Source: Merdibacter sp965119685 (GTDB lineage Bacteria > Bacillota_I > Bacilli_A > Erysipelotrichales > Erysipelotrichaceae). Taken from it: DNA of 64,000 nucleotides. The notes below the pieces were generated by a model that worked only from the letters and a program-made list of their open reading frames with translations, was not told where the DNA came from and ran no database searches. The DNA lies in contig OZ221971.1 in the NCBI GenBank assembly GCA_965119685.1, forward strand, positions 434,001 to 498,000, in the 5' to 3' direction. The first letter of the stretch is position 1; each line of letters begins with the position of its first letter. A program made the position numbers and the translations under genes. Below are positions 1 through 7,701 of this stretch, piece by piece.

Positions 1-45
1 CATGATGACGTCAGTTAGCCTATTCATCGTATGTTCTAGTTTCAT
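1..45 (-). CDS. Probable PTS EIIC component, 5' end only
   Basis: Only the first 15 codons lie in the window. The start ATG (45-43) overlaps the TGA of the upstream IIB gene in an ATGA arrangement, and a GGAACGAT-like site precedes it. The visible peptide starts MKLEHTMNRLTDVIM, and a second in-frame ATG follows at codon 7. Its place directly after IIA and IIB suggests the membrane-channel component of this PTS, but the assignment rests on operon order alone. It could equally be a glycosidase or another operon gene. Confidence 0.4.
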   Translation of the reverse strand, partial: MKLEHTMNRLTDVIM

Positions 46-362
46 GTATTTATCGTTCCTTTCAGCTCTTGCAATACGGCATGCAGGATCTTTTCTCCAT
101 CCATCATTCCATAATCTACGGTTTCAACGACCATGAAACGGATGCCGTAATCGGCATATTCTTTTTCCAGTCCCGCCTTTTTAAAACGAACCTGCGGGGC
201 CAGTAGTACAATATCGGCGCCGGCGATATTTTTTTTCATCGTAGAATACGGATAGGCATGTACGGAAATCGGCACTCCTTCTATCTGAGCGGCTTCCTTC
301 ATCTTTTCTACCAACATTCCGGTACTGGCGCCGTTTTGGCAAAATAAACGAATATCATACAT
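42..362 (-). CDS. PTS system lactose/cellobiose-family EIIB subunit
   Basis: This 106-residue cytoplasmic EIIB protein receives phosphate from IIA and passes it to the sugar bound by IIC. The phospho-acceptor Cys is residue 8, in the short strand before a P-loop-like turn (FCQNGASTG), as in the CelA/ChbB family. The length is normal for a free-standing IIB. The AAGGAGG site sits inside the last codons of the IIA gene, so the two are probably translated together. The operon reads away from the divergent PRD regulator at 862. The substrate cannot be read from sequence, but beta-glucosides or cellobiose-like disaccharides are likely for this family. Confidence 0.9.
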   Translation of the reverse strand: MYDIRLFCQNGASTGMLVEKMKEAAQIEGVPISVHAYPYSTMKKNIAGADIVLLAPQVRFKKAGLEKEYADYGIRFMVVETVDYGMMDGEKILHAVLQELKGTINT

Positions 363-363
363 A

Positions 364-672
364 TTATGATTCCTCCTTGATCCATGCGGATTTTAATGTT
401 TCTGCGAACATTCTCGCTAATTCAGCGTTTGCCATGTGGGTGGATGCATGAATTAAAAGGGTGGAAACGGGAATCTTCTCTCCCCGTGCTTCCCGTACCA
501 GCAAATCGGTATGCAGCTGATGAGCTTTTTGCAGCAAATCCAGACTGTTTTTCATTGCTGTCTCATAACCGTCCTTATTCTGACGCTGAGCCAGTATCAT
601 GGCTTCCATCGTATAGCTGATACTGTCGCCGCTGTTGGCGATGATTGACATAATTGTCTGTTCATCTGTCAT
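364..672 (-). CDS. PTS system lactose/cellobiose-family EIIA subunit
   Basis: This 102-residue helical EIIA protein of the LacF/CelC family carries phosphate from HPr to IIB. The start was placed at the ATG at 672 because a GGAGGAG site lies just upstream; the frame stays open 16 codons further without one. The phospho-acceptor His should be His75 in LLIHASTHMA. The family normally has Asp three residues after this His, and the trimer uses it to bind a metal ion. Here that position is Thr78, whereas the other two IIA proteins in the window keep Asp. It is first in an operon with IIB and a probable IIC. Confidence 0.88.
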   Translation of the reverse strand: MTDEQTIMSIIANSGDSISYTMEAMILAQRQNKDGYETAMKNSLDLLQKAHQLHTDLLVREARGEKIPVSTLLIHASTHMANAELARMFAETLKSAWIKEES

Positions 673-790
673 AAGTACTCCTCCAAATTGATCTTGTTCA
701 CAGATTTTGAATGCTTGCATCTTTATTACAGCAGAGACAAGATCGAATCACAATCGGAAAAATTGGCCTGTTACCAAACAAAAAAATAAC

Positions 791-819
791 TTTTCGCCTA
801 TTGGGGTACTCTTTATAAT
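791..819 (+). promoter_or_regulatory. Possible promoter of PRD regulator
   Basis: A perfect TATAAT at 814-819 sits 43 bases before the regulator start. The -35 region (TTTTCG at 791-796, 17-base spacer) is poor, which would fit a promoter that needs an activator or is weak. No operator palindrome like those at 33588 and 36950 was found here. Confidence 0.4.
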
Positions 820-861
820 GAAGATGAAAACAACACGATGTTAAGACAGGGAGATCATCAT

Positions 862-2781
862 ATGACAAAGCGAAAAAACTGGAAAGAGGAGATCTTACGG
901 CTGCTGGATCATCAGCCGGCGTGGCTGAGTTCGGATAAGATTGCGGCGATGCTGGGAATAAAAGGGAGAAGTGTGAAGTATTATATCAGCCAGCTGAACG
1001 AAGAATACCCTAATCTCATCCTTTCCTGTAATAAAGGATACAAGCTCTCAAAGATCCATCACTCCGTGCTCGTATCGCAAAACGCCTGTCCGCAGACGTA
1101 TGAGGAACGAAAGAGCTTTATTTTAAAGCGTTTGCTGCTGCAAGATCCGGCGCATACGATTTTCGATTTTACCCAAGCGCTGTATGTGTCTTCCGCTACC
1201 TTGATGAATGATATTTCCCGCATTCGCTATGAATTGATTCCCTTTGATCTGAAGATACAGATACGAAAGGAAGCCATCAGCTTAATCGGTTTGGATGAAA
1301 ATAAAAAGAAGCTGTATTCGCTGCTGATCAAGCAAGAGGTAAATGATCACTTATTGGATGTAGAGTTTATTCAGCAGTTTTTTGCTAGGGTATCCATTGA
1401 AGAGATCAAAGTGATCATCATCAGACACTTACAGGAAAAGCGATATGAGCTGGATGAGTATTCCTTGACAATGATTGCCGTTCATTTGGGCATAATGATT
1501 GAATTTGCCATGAAACAGGAGAAAACCGGCAGCGAATGGATACCGGAAAACACGACACATACGATTTTGCCGATCGCCTGTAACATTTTAGAGGAGCTTT
1601 CCGCATTGTATGATCTGCATTACACCAATGAGCAGGTCTATGAGTGCTCGTTGCTGATCTTATCGCGGGCTGTGCATGAAAATATCCGTACGATTGATGC
1701 GGAGCAGATCAGCCAATATGTCGGTGAGAAGATTGAAAAACTGCTGTTTATGATTTTGGGTCTAGTGAAAAAGACATATTCGTTAGACATGTATCGCTCC
1801 GATTTTATCATTCGCTTTGCATTTCACTTGCAGAAGCTGGAGCTGCGCATTTTGCATCAGGCGCAGCTGGAGGGCTGTTCGATCATCGATTTTAAACAAA
1901 AGTATCCGTTGATTTATTCCGTTTCGGTCTATATTGCGCATATTATCAACCGGAAATATGCTGTGGTGCTGAATGAGACGGAAATTTCCTATATCGCTTT
2001 GCATGTCGGCGTGCTGTGTGAAGAAATGAAGACGGATCAGAAACGGCTGAAGGCGGTTATTTTTTGCCCGGATCACTACTTGTCGGCGGAGAACATGTAT
2101 CGCAAGATCGACCGTTTGTTTCATGATCAGCTGGCAATTGACGGCGTATATACGAATCTGCTGGACATTCCGCAAAAAGAAACGATTGATTTGCTGCTAT
2201 CCTCACGGCCGTTTCAAATTCCGCTCCCTTATCGAACGATTGAGATTTCCAGCATGGTGAGCTGTAATGATGAACAGCGCATCAGCGAGGCTATTCATCA
2301 GCTGCATGAAACAAACTATCGGCGCACTGCGGAGAAACTGCTGCTGCACTATTTCAAAAAGGACTTATTTTTTATCGAGGAGGAGACCTGGGAGCCGAAA
2401 GCACTGCTGCACAGGTTATGCGAGCGCATGCGTGCAGCCGGTTATGTAGATGAACGATTTGAGACTTCTATTTTAGAGAGGGAGAAAATCAGCAGCAGCT
2501 GCTTTGGTAAGATTGCGATTCCCCATCCGCTAGACAATATTTACGCGCACAGTGCCATCGCAACCTTGATTGCTCGCCGTCCGATTCCATGGGGTGAAAA
2601 TCAGGTGCAGATCGTTATCATGCTGTCGATCAGTGAAAAAGATAAGCAGGAGTTTTCTGATCTATTTGAGATGATCACGCATTCGATCAATGATGATGCG
2701 CATTACCATCAGCTGCTGTCTGCCGCAAACTATGATGATTTTTTACGTATCGTATTGGAGAAAAACAATTCGCTTAGCTGA
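862..2781 (+). CDS. PRD-domain transcriptional regulator with C-terminal EIIA (BglG/LicR/MtlR type)
   Basis: A 639-residue PTS-controlled regulator. The N-terminus holds a helix-turn-helix (about residues 10-60, with IAAMLGIKGRSVKYY) and a second winged segment. Two PRD domains follow in the middle, then a IIB-like region and a C-terminal IIA-like domain with the phospho-His motif IAIPHP. Such proteins activate sugar operons according to phosphorylation by HPr and the cognate PTS. The start at 862 was chosen for its AGGGAG site at 848-853; an ATG eight codons upstream has none. It is divergent from the PTS genes at 1-672, which are its probable targets. Confidence 0.88.
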   Translation: MTKRKNWKEEILRLLDHQPAWLSSDKIAAMLGIKGRSVKYYISQLNEEYPNLILSCNKGYKLSKIHHSVLVSQNACPQTYEERKSFILKRLLLQDPAHTIFDFTQALYVSSATLMNDISRIRYELIPFDLKIQIRKEAISLIGLDENKKKLYSLLIKQEVNDHLLDVEFIQQFFARVSIEEIKVIIIRHLQEKRYELDEYSLTMIAVHLGIMIEFAMKQEKTGSEWIPENTTHTILPIACNILEELSALYDLHYTNEQVYECSLLILSRAVHENIRTIDAEQISQYVGEKIEKLLFMILGLVKKTYSLDMYRSDFIIRFAFHLQKLELRILHQAQLEGCSIIDFKQKYPLIYSVSVYIAHIINRKYAVVLNETEISYIALHVGVLCEEMKTDQKRLKAVIFCPDHYLSAENMYRKIDRLFHDQLAIDGVYTNLLDIPQKETIDLLLSSRPFQIPLPYRTIEISSMVSCNDEQRISEAIHQLHETNYRRTAEKLLLHYFKKDLFFIEEETWEPKALLHRLCERMRAAGYVDERFETSILEREKISSSCFGKIAIPHPLDNIYAHSAIATLIARRPIPWGENQVQIVIMLSISEKDKQEFSDLFEMITHSINDDAHYHQLLSAANYDDFLRIVLEKNNSLS

Positions 2782-3068
2782 TTTGACCTGAGGATAAAAG
2801 AATGTGGGTTTCATGATGGTAGGAAGCTCTTTTGTCCTCCTGTGTCCATGTTAGAGGGAACAATCGCATGCTGTAAATATTCGTAGGAAAAGGGCCTTTT
2901 GTTGTATTTGCATATTTCTTATGAACCGGCATGGCAATATCTGTTCAGATGATAAATATCATGTGCCTCTCTTAACATGTTGGTGCTCATTTTCTCTGAT
3001 GGATGAAAAATCAAAAAAACAGATGTTCCTTTTACTAACGCCATATAAGGAAGTATTTATGTAGGAGG

Positions 3069-3111
3069 GATACGGTATAACTCAGTAAAATGGGTTACAC
3101 CGTATCTTTTT
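3069..3111 (+). terminator. Intrinsic terminator at the island edge
   Basis: Stem GATACGG...CCGTATC, with further pairing inside (13 of 15 arm positions pair, counting G-U), followed by TTTTT. It reads on the + strand and would stop transcription from the PRD regulator before the antisense hsdS. The 290 bases between 2782 and this site show no gene. Confidence 0.75.
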
Positions 3112-3121
3112 GTTATGCTAC

Positions 3122-3134
3122 AAACGATAATTTA
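3122..3134 (+). repeat. hsdS recombination repeat, copy a
   Basis: AAACGATAATTTA, located six bases beyond the stop codon of hsdS (3140). Together with the inverted copy b at 3722 it frames the C-terminal half of that hsdS gene. Likely crossover site for the adjacent tyrosine recombinase. Confidence 0.75.
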
Positions 3135-3139
3135 CCGCC

Positions 3140-4255
3140 TCAATCGCTGATGGTGGCTTGACCGTTCATCAGCATAGGCAACAGCCAGTCACGTAATTTC
3201 GAAAGTTCGATGTTCTCTTGCTGATTTTTAATAATTACTGCTCGAATTTTTTGGGCATACTGCTCAAAAGTGGTTAACTCTGTTTCGGGAGGTACGTTAA
3301 CAGAGTAAAGTGTTAGATTTTCTTGTGTAAGCTGTGGTTGTGCAGAGCCAGAACATAAATAGTTCGGATTTTTTGCAAGCAAATAATAGTAAAGGTATTC
3401 ACGATACGGAAAACTTGGTAATGGTCTTACTATCATAGCATTTCCAGTAATCCATGAAAATGGCAATGTCATCTGAGTAGAACCGCAACTTGCCCCTCGA
3501 CATGCAACTGCTATTTCTGACTCAGAGTGGTTATATTGATTATACTTTCCTATAATACCATTTGCGCCATATACAAAATATTTCCCATTCTCAATCAGAT
3601 CTTTTCCACTGATTGTTTTAGGTTGATACATTTCCGAAAGCACAGCCAATGATTGTTGCTTCCATTCATCTTTTGCATTTTGCAAAAAATGAAATGTGAA
3701 AGCAGTTTTTACTTGTTGCTGTAAATTATCGTTTATCTTCTGATTAGTTTCAATTTTTTCATCTATTCGGGAAAGAACAGAAACAATTTGATTTTGAGTC
3801 TTCAAAGGCACATTAGGAACTGTATATGACGGAAAATCCTCAATGGATATTCTGTCAACTGTGCTTCCCTTTATGATTTTACTTTTAATAAACTGAGTCC
3901 ATTCAGGAGATTGGAAATAGTAGTATAACCATTGTGCATTTATGTCTGCGCTTTCATTTCTGATAATTGCCAATCTCCTACCTAAACAGCCATAGAAATT
4001 ACGAGGAATCAAGGCATACCTTCCAAGCGTGGCTTCATAAGAAAAAACAATATCTCCATACTTCGGTGTAACTCTCTTGGTCCACTTTTTATAATCATTT
4101 TCTGATAGAAAAGCATATCCTGTGGGATCTATTTTTCCATCAGGGGTTATAGCATCAATACCCAAATATATCGGACCGCTTGCCGTCTTTTTAGGAGTAG
4201 CGTGGGGTCCATCATAAATTTTGCATATTTTGCTTATCTCAATTCTCTCAGCCAT
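3140..4255 (-). CDS. hsdS: Type I restriction-modification specificity subunit HsdS (complete)
   Basis: A 371-residue S subunit that fixes the DNA sequence recognised by the HsdM/HsdR complex. It has two target-recognition domains: TRD1 about residues 1-155 and TRD2 about 195-335. A coiled conserved helix separates them (RIDEKIETNQKINDNLQQQ), and a second helix follows TRD2 (LRDWLLPMLMNGQ). The start at 4255 has GGAGG five bases upstream. An earlier ATG at 4267 overlaps the recombinase stop. The repeat TAAATTATCGTTT at 3722-3734 encodes the INDNL of the central helix, so C-terminal halves can be exchanged in frame. This is the only complete specificity gene in the present arrangement. Confidence 0.92.
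   Translation of the reverse strand: MAERIEISKICKIYDGPHATPKKTASGPIYLGIDAITPDGKIDPTGYAFLSENDYKKWTKRVTPKYGDIVFSYEATLGRYALIPRNFYGCLGRRLAIIRNESADINAQWLYYYFQSPEWTQFIKSKIIKGSTVDRISIEDFPSYTVPNVPLKTQNQIVSVLSRIDEKIETNQKINDNLQQQVKTAFTFHFLQNAKDEWKQQSLAVLSEMYQPKTISGKDLIENGKYFVYGANGIIGKYNQYNHSESEIAVACRGASCGSTQMTLPFSWITGNAMIVRPLPSFPYREYLYYYLLAKNPNYLCSGSAQPQLTQENLTLYSVNVPPETELTTFEQYAQKIRAVIIKNQQENIELSKLRDWLLPMLMNGQATISD
3722..3734 (-). repeat. hsdS recombination repeat, copy b
   Basis: TAAATTATCGTTT (inverted relative to copies a and c), inside hsdS between the two TRDs, where it codes for part of INDNL. With flanking bases the match to copy c extends through the CAGCA that encodes the following Gln codons. 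Confidence 0.8.
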
Positions 4256-4266
4256 TTTGTCCTCCA

Positions 4267-5250
4267 TTATCCGATATACTTCCTATGTGCAATTTTGACA
4301 TTGCTCTGTTTTACCATTGCATATTGCAAAGTCGTGTCTATTTTTCTATGCCCCAAAAGCTGCTGGAGCTGTTCAATGGGCATTCCTTTATCTATTGCCA
4401 TTGTTGCAAGCGTCCGCCGGAACTTGTGCGGGTGTACCTTTTGCAGACCTAACCTCTTGCCGAACTCACGCAACCGTACCTCAATACCGCCGATTTTCAG
4501 CCTTTCGTGCGGCGACTTCAAAGAAACAAACAGGGCAGGGTTGCTATCATTCCGGCTATTCAGGTAGTTTTGCAGATGGATTTTTGTCCGAGCGTCAAAG
4601 TAAACGATCCGCTCCTTATCCCCTTTACCGAACACGACGCATTCCCTCTCATTGAAGTCTATATCCTCACGGTTCAACAATACCATCTCTCCAACACGCA
4701 TACCCGTGGAAGCCAGCATATCAATCATTGCTAAGTCCCGCAGCTCCGTGCAGTTATCCCGCATAAGTTCCAAGGCTTCATCTGAGTACGTTTCCTTGAT
4801 ATTGCTTGCCGTTTTAACCTTATGTATCCGTCTGACAGGACTTTTCAGAATACAGTCCTCGTCCTCCAGCCAAGAAAAGAAAGAGGAAAGTATACGGCGG
4901 ATATTATCAATCGTGACCCTGCTTGACTTCTTCTTTTCCTGATACTCCGTAAGGTACTTACGAATATCATCAGTAAGTATGTACTTTATATCCTTTCCAA
5001 TACCGCTTAGCATAGCTCTGATTGTGGCATCGTAGTATTTCAAGGTTTTCTCAGAGCAGCCCTCAACCCTTTTAGCAGCAATGAAAGACCGCACTATATC
5101 TTGATCTGAATGTTCGCCGCGTTCTTCCGTCTTTGTTACCTCGTACTTGAATAGAGTGTGCTGTAATACCTCCTGCAACTTCTCTGTCTGTGCATTATTC
5201 AGATACGGTAACATCGCCTGAACAACATCTGTAATCAAATTTTGTTTCAT
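4267..5250 (-). CDS. Tyrosine recombinase / integrase (probable hsdS invertase)
   Basis: A 327-residue site-specific recombinase of the XerC/XerD-phage integrase superfamily. An N-terminal SAM-like core-binding domain covers about residues 45-135 and the catalytic domain about 150-327. The catalytic set is complete: Arg185 (TGMRVGE), Lys209 or Lys212 (GKGDKER), His275 and Arg278 (HKFR), His301 (LLGHR) and Tyr310 (LQYAMV). The start at 5250 has an AAAGGAG site; the longer frame to 5289 lacks one. It sits between the complete hsdS (its stop overlaps the alternative hsdS ATG) and rhuM. It is surrounded by four copies of a 13-bp inverted repeat, so it most likely flips hsdS segments rather than only mobilising the island. 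Confidence 0.9.
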   Translation of the reverse strand: MKQNLITDVVQAMLPYLNNAQTEKLQEVLQHTLFKYEVTKTEERGEHSDQDIVRSFIAAKRVEGCSEKTLKYYDATIRAMLSGIGKDIKYILTDDIRKYLTEYQEKKKSSRVTIDNIRRILSSFFSWLEDEDCILKSPVRRIHKVKTASNIKETYSDEALELMRDNCTELRDLAMIDMLASTGMRVGEMVLLNREDIDFNERECVVFGKGDKERIVYFDARTKIHLQNYLNSRNDSNPALFVSLKSPHERLKIGGIEVRLREFGKRLGLQKVHPHKFRRTLATMAIDKGMPIEQLQQLLGHRKIDTTLQYAMVKQSNVKIAHRKYIG

Positions 5251-5340
5251 AGTTTGTTCTCCTTTGATTTTTAAGAGAACGACTAGCAACGGCAGTTTCT
5301 CTGATTTAACTCCCGCCGTTGGTGGAAGCTATACCGTGAT

Positions 5341-6393
5341 TCAGTTCTTTTCGCTCTGCCTTTTTGTCGATTCTTCAAGCTCCAGCATGTACTTATCAAA
5401 ATCGGATAGGAACAGTTTGTCCTGAATTACACGGTACTTTTCAAATTCTGTTTCAGCTTTCGCTTTTGCAATCTCCGCCGTAATTTTTCCCGCATCCTGC
5501 AAAATTTCTCTGTCGTCAGCCGACAGGAATAAATCCAACCGTTTCGACCAATCCTCCATTGTCATAGGAATATGTCGTTCCGCACGGTCTTCCGCCAAGT
5601 CGAGATATGCGGATACAATACGTTCCATCGACCGCATTTCCTTTTCGTTCAGATAATTCTTGGCAATGTTTACATCGCTTTTTACAATTTTACCCTCAGG
5701 CGCAGCCGCCCATGTGGTCAATCCCATATGCGGTTTTTCTGCGTCCGCACGCTCATAGATTAACTCGGCAGCGGTGTGTCCGTGAACCGCATAATGCATT
5801 TTATTTTGAACTCTTGCAAAAAACTGTTTCGTGGTTTTTGCCGTTTTGTCATAATCCAGCGATGTGGCATAAATATCCGTTATCTTCTGATAAAAACGGC
5901 GCTCGGAAAGGCGGATTTCACGAATTTGCTCAAGCAATCGGTCAAAATATTTCACGGTCAGCACAGAGCCGCCGTTTTTCAGGCGTTCATCATCTATCGC
6001 CCAGCCCTTGATCGTGTAATCCTTGGCGATTTGATTTACCCACTTGCGGAACTGCACCGCTCGCTCCGAGTTCACTTTAAAGCCGACAGCAATAATCATT
6101 TCAAGGGAGTAGTGATTGGTCTGATATGATTTCCCATCCTCCGCAGTTATTAGAAATTTTCTAATAACTGAATCCTGTTGCAATTCACTGTCCCTGAAAA
6201 TCTTTTTTATATGATAGTTGATTGTAGGAACTTCCACATTGTACAGCGCAGCCATCATTTTTTGCGTAAGCCAAATGTTCTCATCCTTATAGCGCATTTC
6301 AAAACTGTCCGCATTGTTACCGATAGCCGCTACGTAAGTAAGATATTCCGCTGTACTTGAACGGATTGTTATTTCATTTTTCTTTTTTGGCAT
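5341..6393 (-). CDS. rhuM: Virulence RhuM family protein
   Basis: A 350-residue cytoplasmic protein of the RhuM family (Pfam Virulence_RhuM). It is recognised by its N-terminal winged-helix-like part (NIWLTQKMMAALYNVEVPT, SVIRKFLITAEDGKSYQTNHY) and by the middle region with HYAVHGHTAAELIYERADAE. RhuM was named from a Salmonella pathogenicity island, but its biochemical role is not established. Homologs often travel with type I restriction systems, as here. It has an AAGGAAC site upstream and reads in the same direction as hsdR, hsdM, recombinase and hsdS. It also contains a bacteriophage-regulator-like DNA-binding region, so a regulatory role is possible. Confidence 0.85.
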   Translation of the reverse strand: MPKKKNEITIRSSTAEYLTYVAAIGNNADSFEMRYKDENIWLTQKMMAALYNVEVPTINYHIKKIFRDSELQQDSVIRKFLITAEDGKSYQTNHYSLEMIIAVGFKVNSERAVQFRKWVNQIAKDYTIKGWAIDDERLKNGGSVLTVKYFDRLLEQIREIRLSERRFYQKITDIYATSLDYDKTAKTTKQFFARVQNKMHYAVHGHTAAELIYERADAEKPHMGLTTWAAAPEGKIVKSDVNIAKNYLNEKEMRSMERIVSAYLDLAEDRAERHIPMTMEDWSKRLDLFLSADDREILQDAGKITAEIAKAKAETEFEKYRVIQDKLFLSDFDKYMLELEESTKRQSEKN

Positions 6394-6415
6394 TTTAAAG
6401 TTCCTTTCTTAATCT

Positions 6416-7150
6416 ATGCTAAACGATAATTTACAGCAGATGGCAAAGACCATCTACAACTATTGGTTCACACAATTTGACTTTCCTGATGAAAACGGCA
6501 AACCATATCATTTCTCCGGCGGTCAAATGGTGTGGAATGAACAGTTGAAGCGTGAAATTCCCGCAGAATGGACGGTTGGCTCAATAGTTGATAACCCTAT
6601 TTCATCGGTTATAAAATCCGGTGTTGAACATTTTAGTCTCAAGGAATATCTTGCAACCGCCGAAGTAAACGGGACAGCAATCTCAACTGGCACAATCATA
6701 GATTACGATAACAGAGAGAGCAGAGCCAATATGCAGCCAACCATTAATAGTGTATGGTTTGCAAAAATGAAAAACAGTATCAAACACCTTTTCTTGAACA
6801 AGGAAATGCAACCGCTTATTGATAGGGTTATATTGTCCACAGGCTTTTGCGGTATTCAATGCGAAGAAGTAGCCTTTGAATACATATCTTCTTTTATTTC
6901 AAGCGATTACTTCGAGATAATCAAGGATATTTTGGCTCACGGAGCTACTCAGGAAGCCGTAAACAACGAGGATATGCTTTCAATTAGGCTTCTCATTCCA
7001 GATGATACGACTTTAAGTAAGTATCACGAAGCAACCAAAGCCATATTCTCTCAGATCAGTAAAAACATCTGCGAAAACCGTCAGCTTATACAACTCCGTG
7101 ATTGGCTTTTGCCAATGCTGATGAATGGTCAGGCTACCGTTACCGACTAA
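6416..7150 (+). CDS. hsdS: Silent hsdS C-terminal half cassette (TRD2), inverted
   Basis: A 244-residue open frame equal to the second half of an S subunit. It starts at the central helix (NDNLQQMAKTIYNYWFTQF), continues through a TRD2, and ends with QLRDWLLPMLMNGQATVTD, nearly the same C-terminus as the complete hsdS. It is on the opposite strand to the rest of the operon, has no good ribosome site, and is framed by repeat c at 6421 and inverted repeat d at 7156. Flipping between c and d would join it in frame to the N-terminal half at 7147-7701 and create a full HsdS. It is a stored specificity module, not a decayed gene. Confidence 0.88.
   Translation: MLNDNLQQMAKTIYNYWFTQFDFPDENGKPYHFSGGQMVWNEQLKREIPAEWTVGSIVDNPISSVIKSGVEHFSLKEYLATAEVNGTAISTGTIIDYDNRESRANMQPTINSVWFAKMKNSIKHLFLNKEMQPLIDRVILSTGFCGIQCEEVAFEYISSFISSDYFEIIKDILAHGATQEAVNNEDMLSIRLLIPDDTTLSKYHEATKAIFSQISKNICENRQLIQLRDWLLPMLMNGQATVTD
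6421..6433 (+). repeat. hsdS recombination repeat, copy c
   Basis: AAACGATAATTTA at the start of the silent C-terminal cassette. Reading on, ACAGCA follows as in copy b. Opposite orientation to b and d, so recombination with either gives inversion. Confidence 0.8.
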
Positions 7151-7701
7151 GCCGCTAAATTATCGTTTATCTGATTATTTTTATTTACTTTCCTTTCCAA
7201 ATCAAAAAGCGTTTTGCCGATTTTACGCTGTTGCTCTATATCATGAACCCATACCGTCACATCGTAGATCTTTTCGGGCGAGGTATTCCTTTGACTCGTT
7301 CCTGTGGCTGTTGCCTCAATTTGATTTCTTACCAACTCGGTAGACAAAAGGTAATGCAAATAATATTTGTCTGCAACATCCCTTTTGGGAATAACTTTTC
7401 CAACTCGCTGATTCAAGACAAATTGAAATTCTTTTGTCTGAGGCACAAATGCTGTATTTCCAAATAAGCCAACAGCTTGCTCCGTAAGGGGGATAATCAA
7501 ATCGCCCTCTTTCAAAATAAACGAATGTGAAAACTCATCTGGATAATAGTTGGCTTTGGATAAGTCATATTTGAAATTATTGTCCGCACTTATATTTCCA
7601 AGTGTGCATAGTACATACTGCCCGCTGGAAAGATATTTTTCGCTTTTGAACGCATAACCTTGTTTAATTTCAAATAAATCTCCCAGCTTACACTTCTTCA
7701 T
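7147..7701 (-). CDS. hsdS: hsdS N-terminal half (TRD1), currently truncated
   Basis: A 184-residue open frame directly after hsdM, overlapping it by 14 bases. It holds one target-recognition domain (KCKLGDLFEIKQGYAF to about residue 155) and the first part of the central helix (KVNKNNQINDNL). It then runs into repeat d and stops after two Ala codons, because the following C-terminal cassette lies in reverse. In the other orientation the frame would continue through INDNLQQMAKT. The product might be inactive, or might act as a half S subunit that dimerises. Half-S proteins can be functional in some type I systems, so loss of function is not certain. Confidence 0.88.
   Translation of the reverse strand: MKKCKLGDLFEIKQGYAFKSEKYLSSGQYVLCTLGNISADNNFKYDLSKANYYPDEFSHSFILKEGDLIIPLTEQAVGLFGNTAFVPQTKEFQFVLNQRVGKVIPKRDVADKYYLHYLLSTELVRNQIEATATGTSQRNTSPEKIYDVTVWVHDIEQQRKIGKTLFDLERKVNKNNQINDNLAA
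7156..7168 (-). repeat. hsdS recombination repeat, copy d
   Basis: TAAATTATCGTTT at the junction of the truncated hsdS N-half and the inverted C-half cassette. It encodes INDNL of the N-half on the minus strand and lies just beyond the stop of the cassette on the plus strand. Confidence 0.8.
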
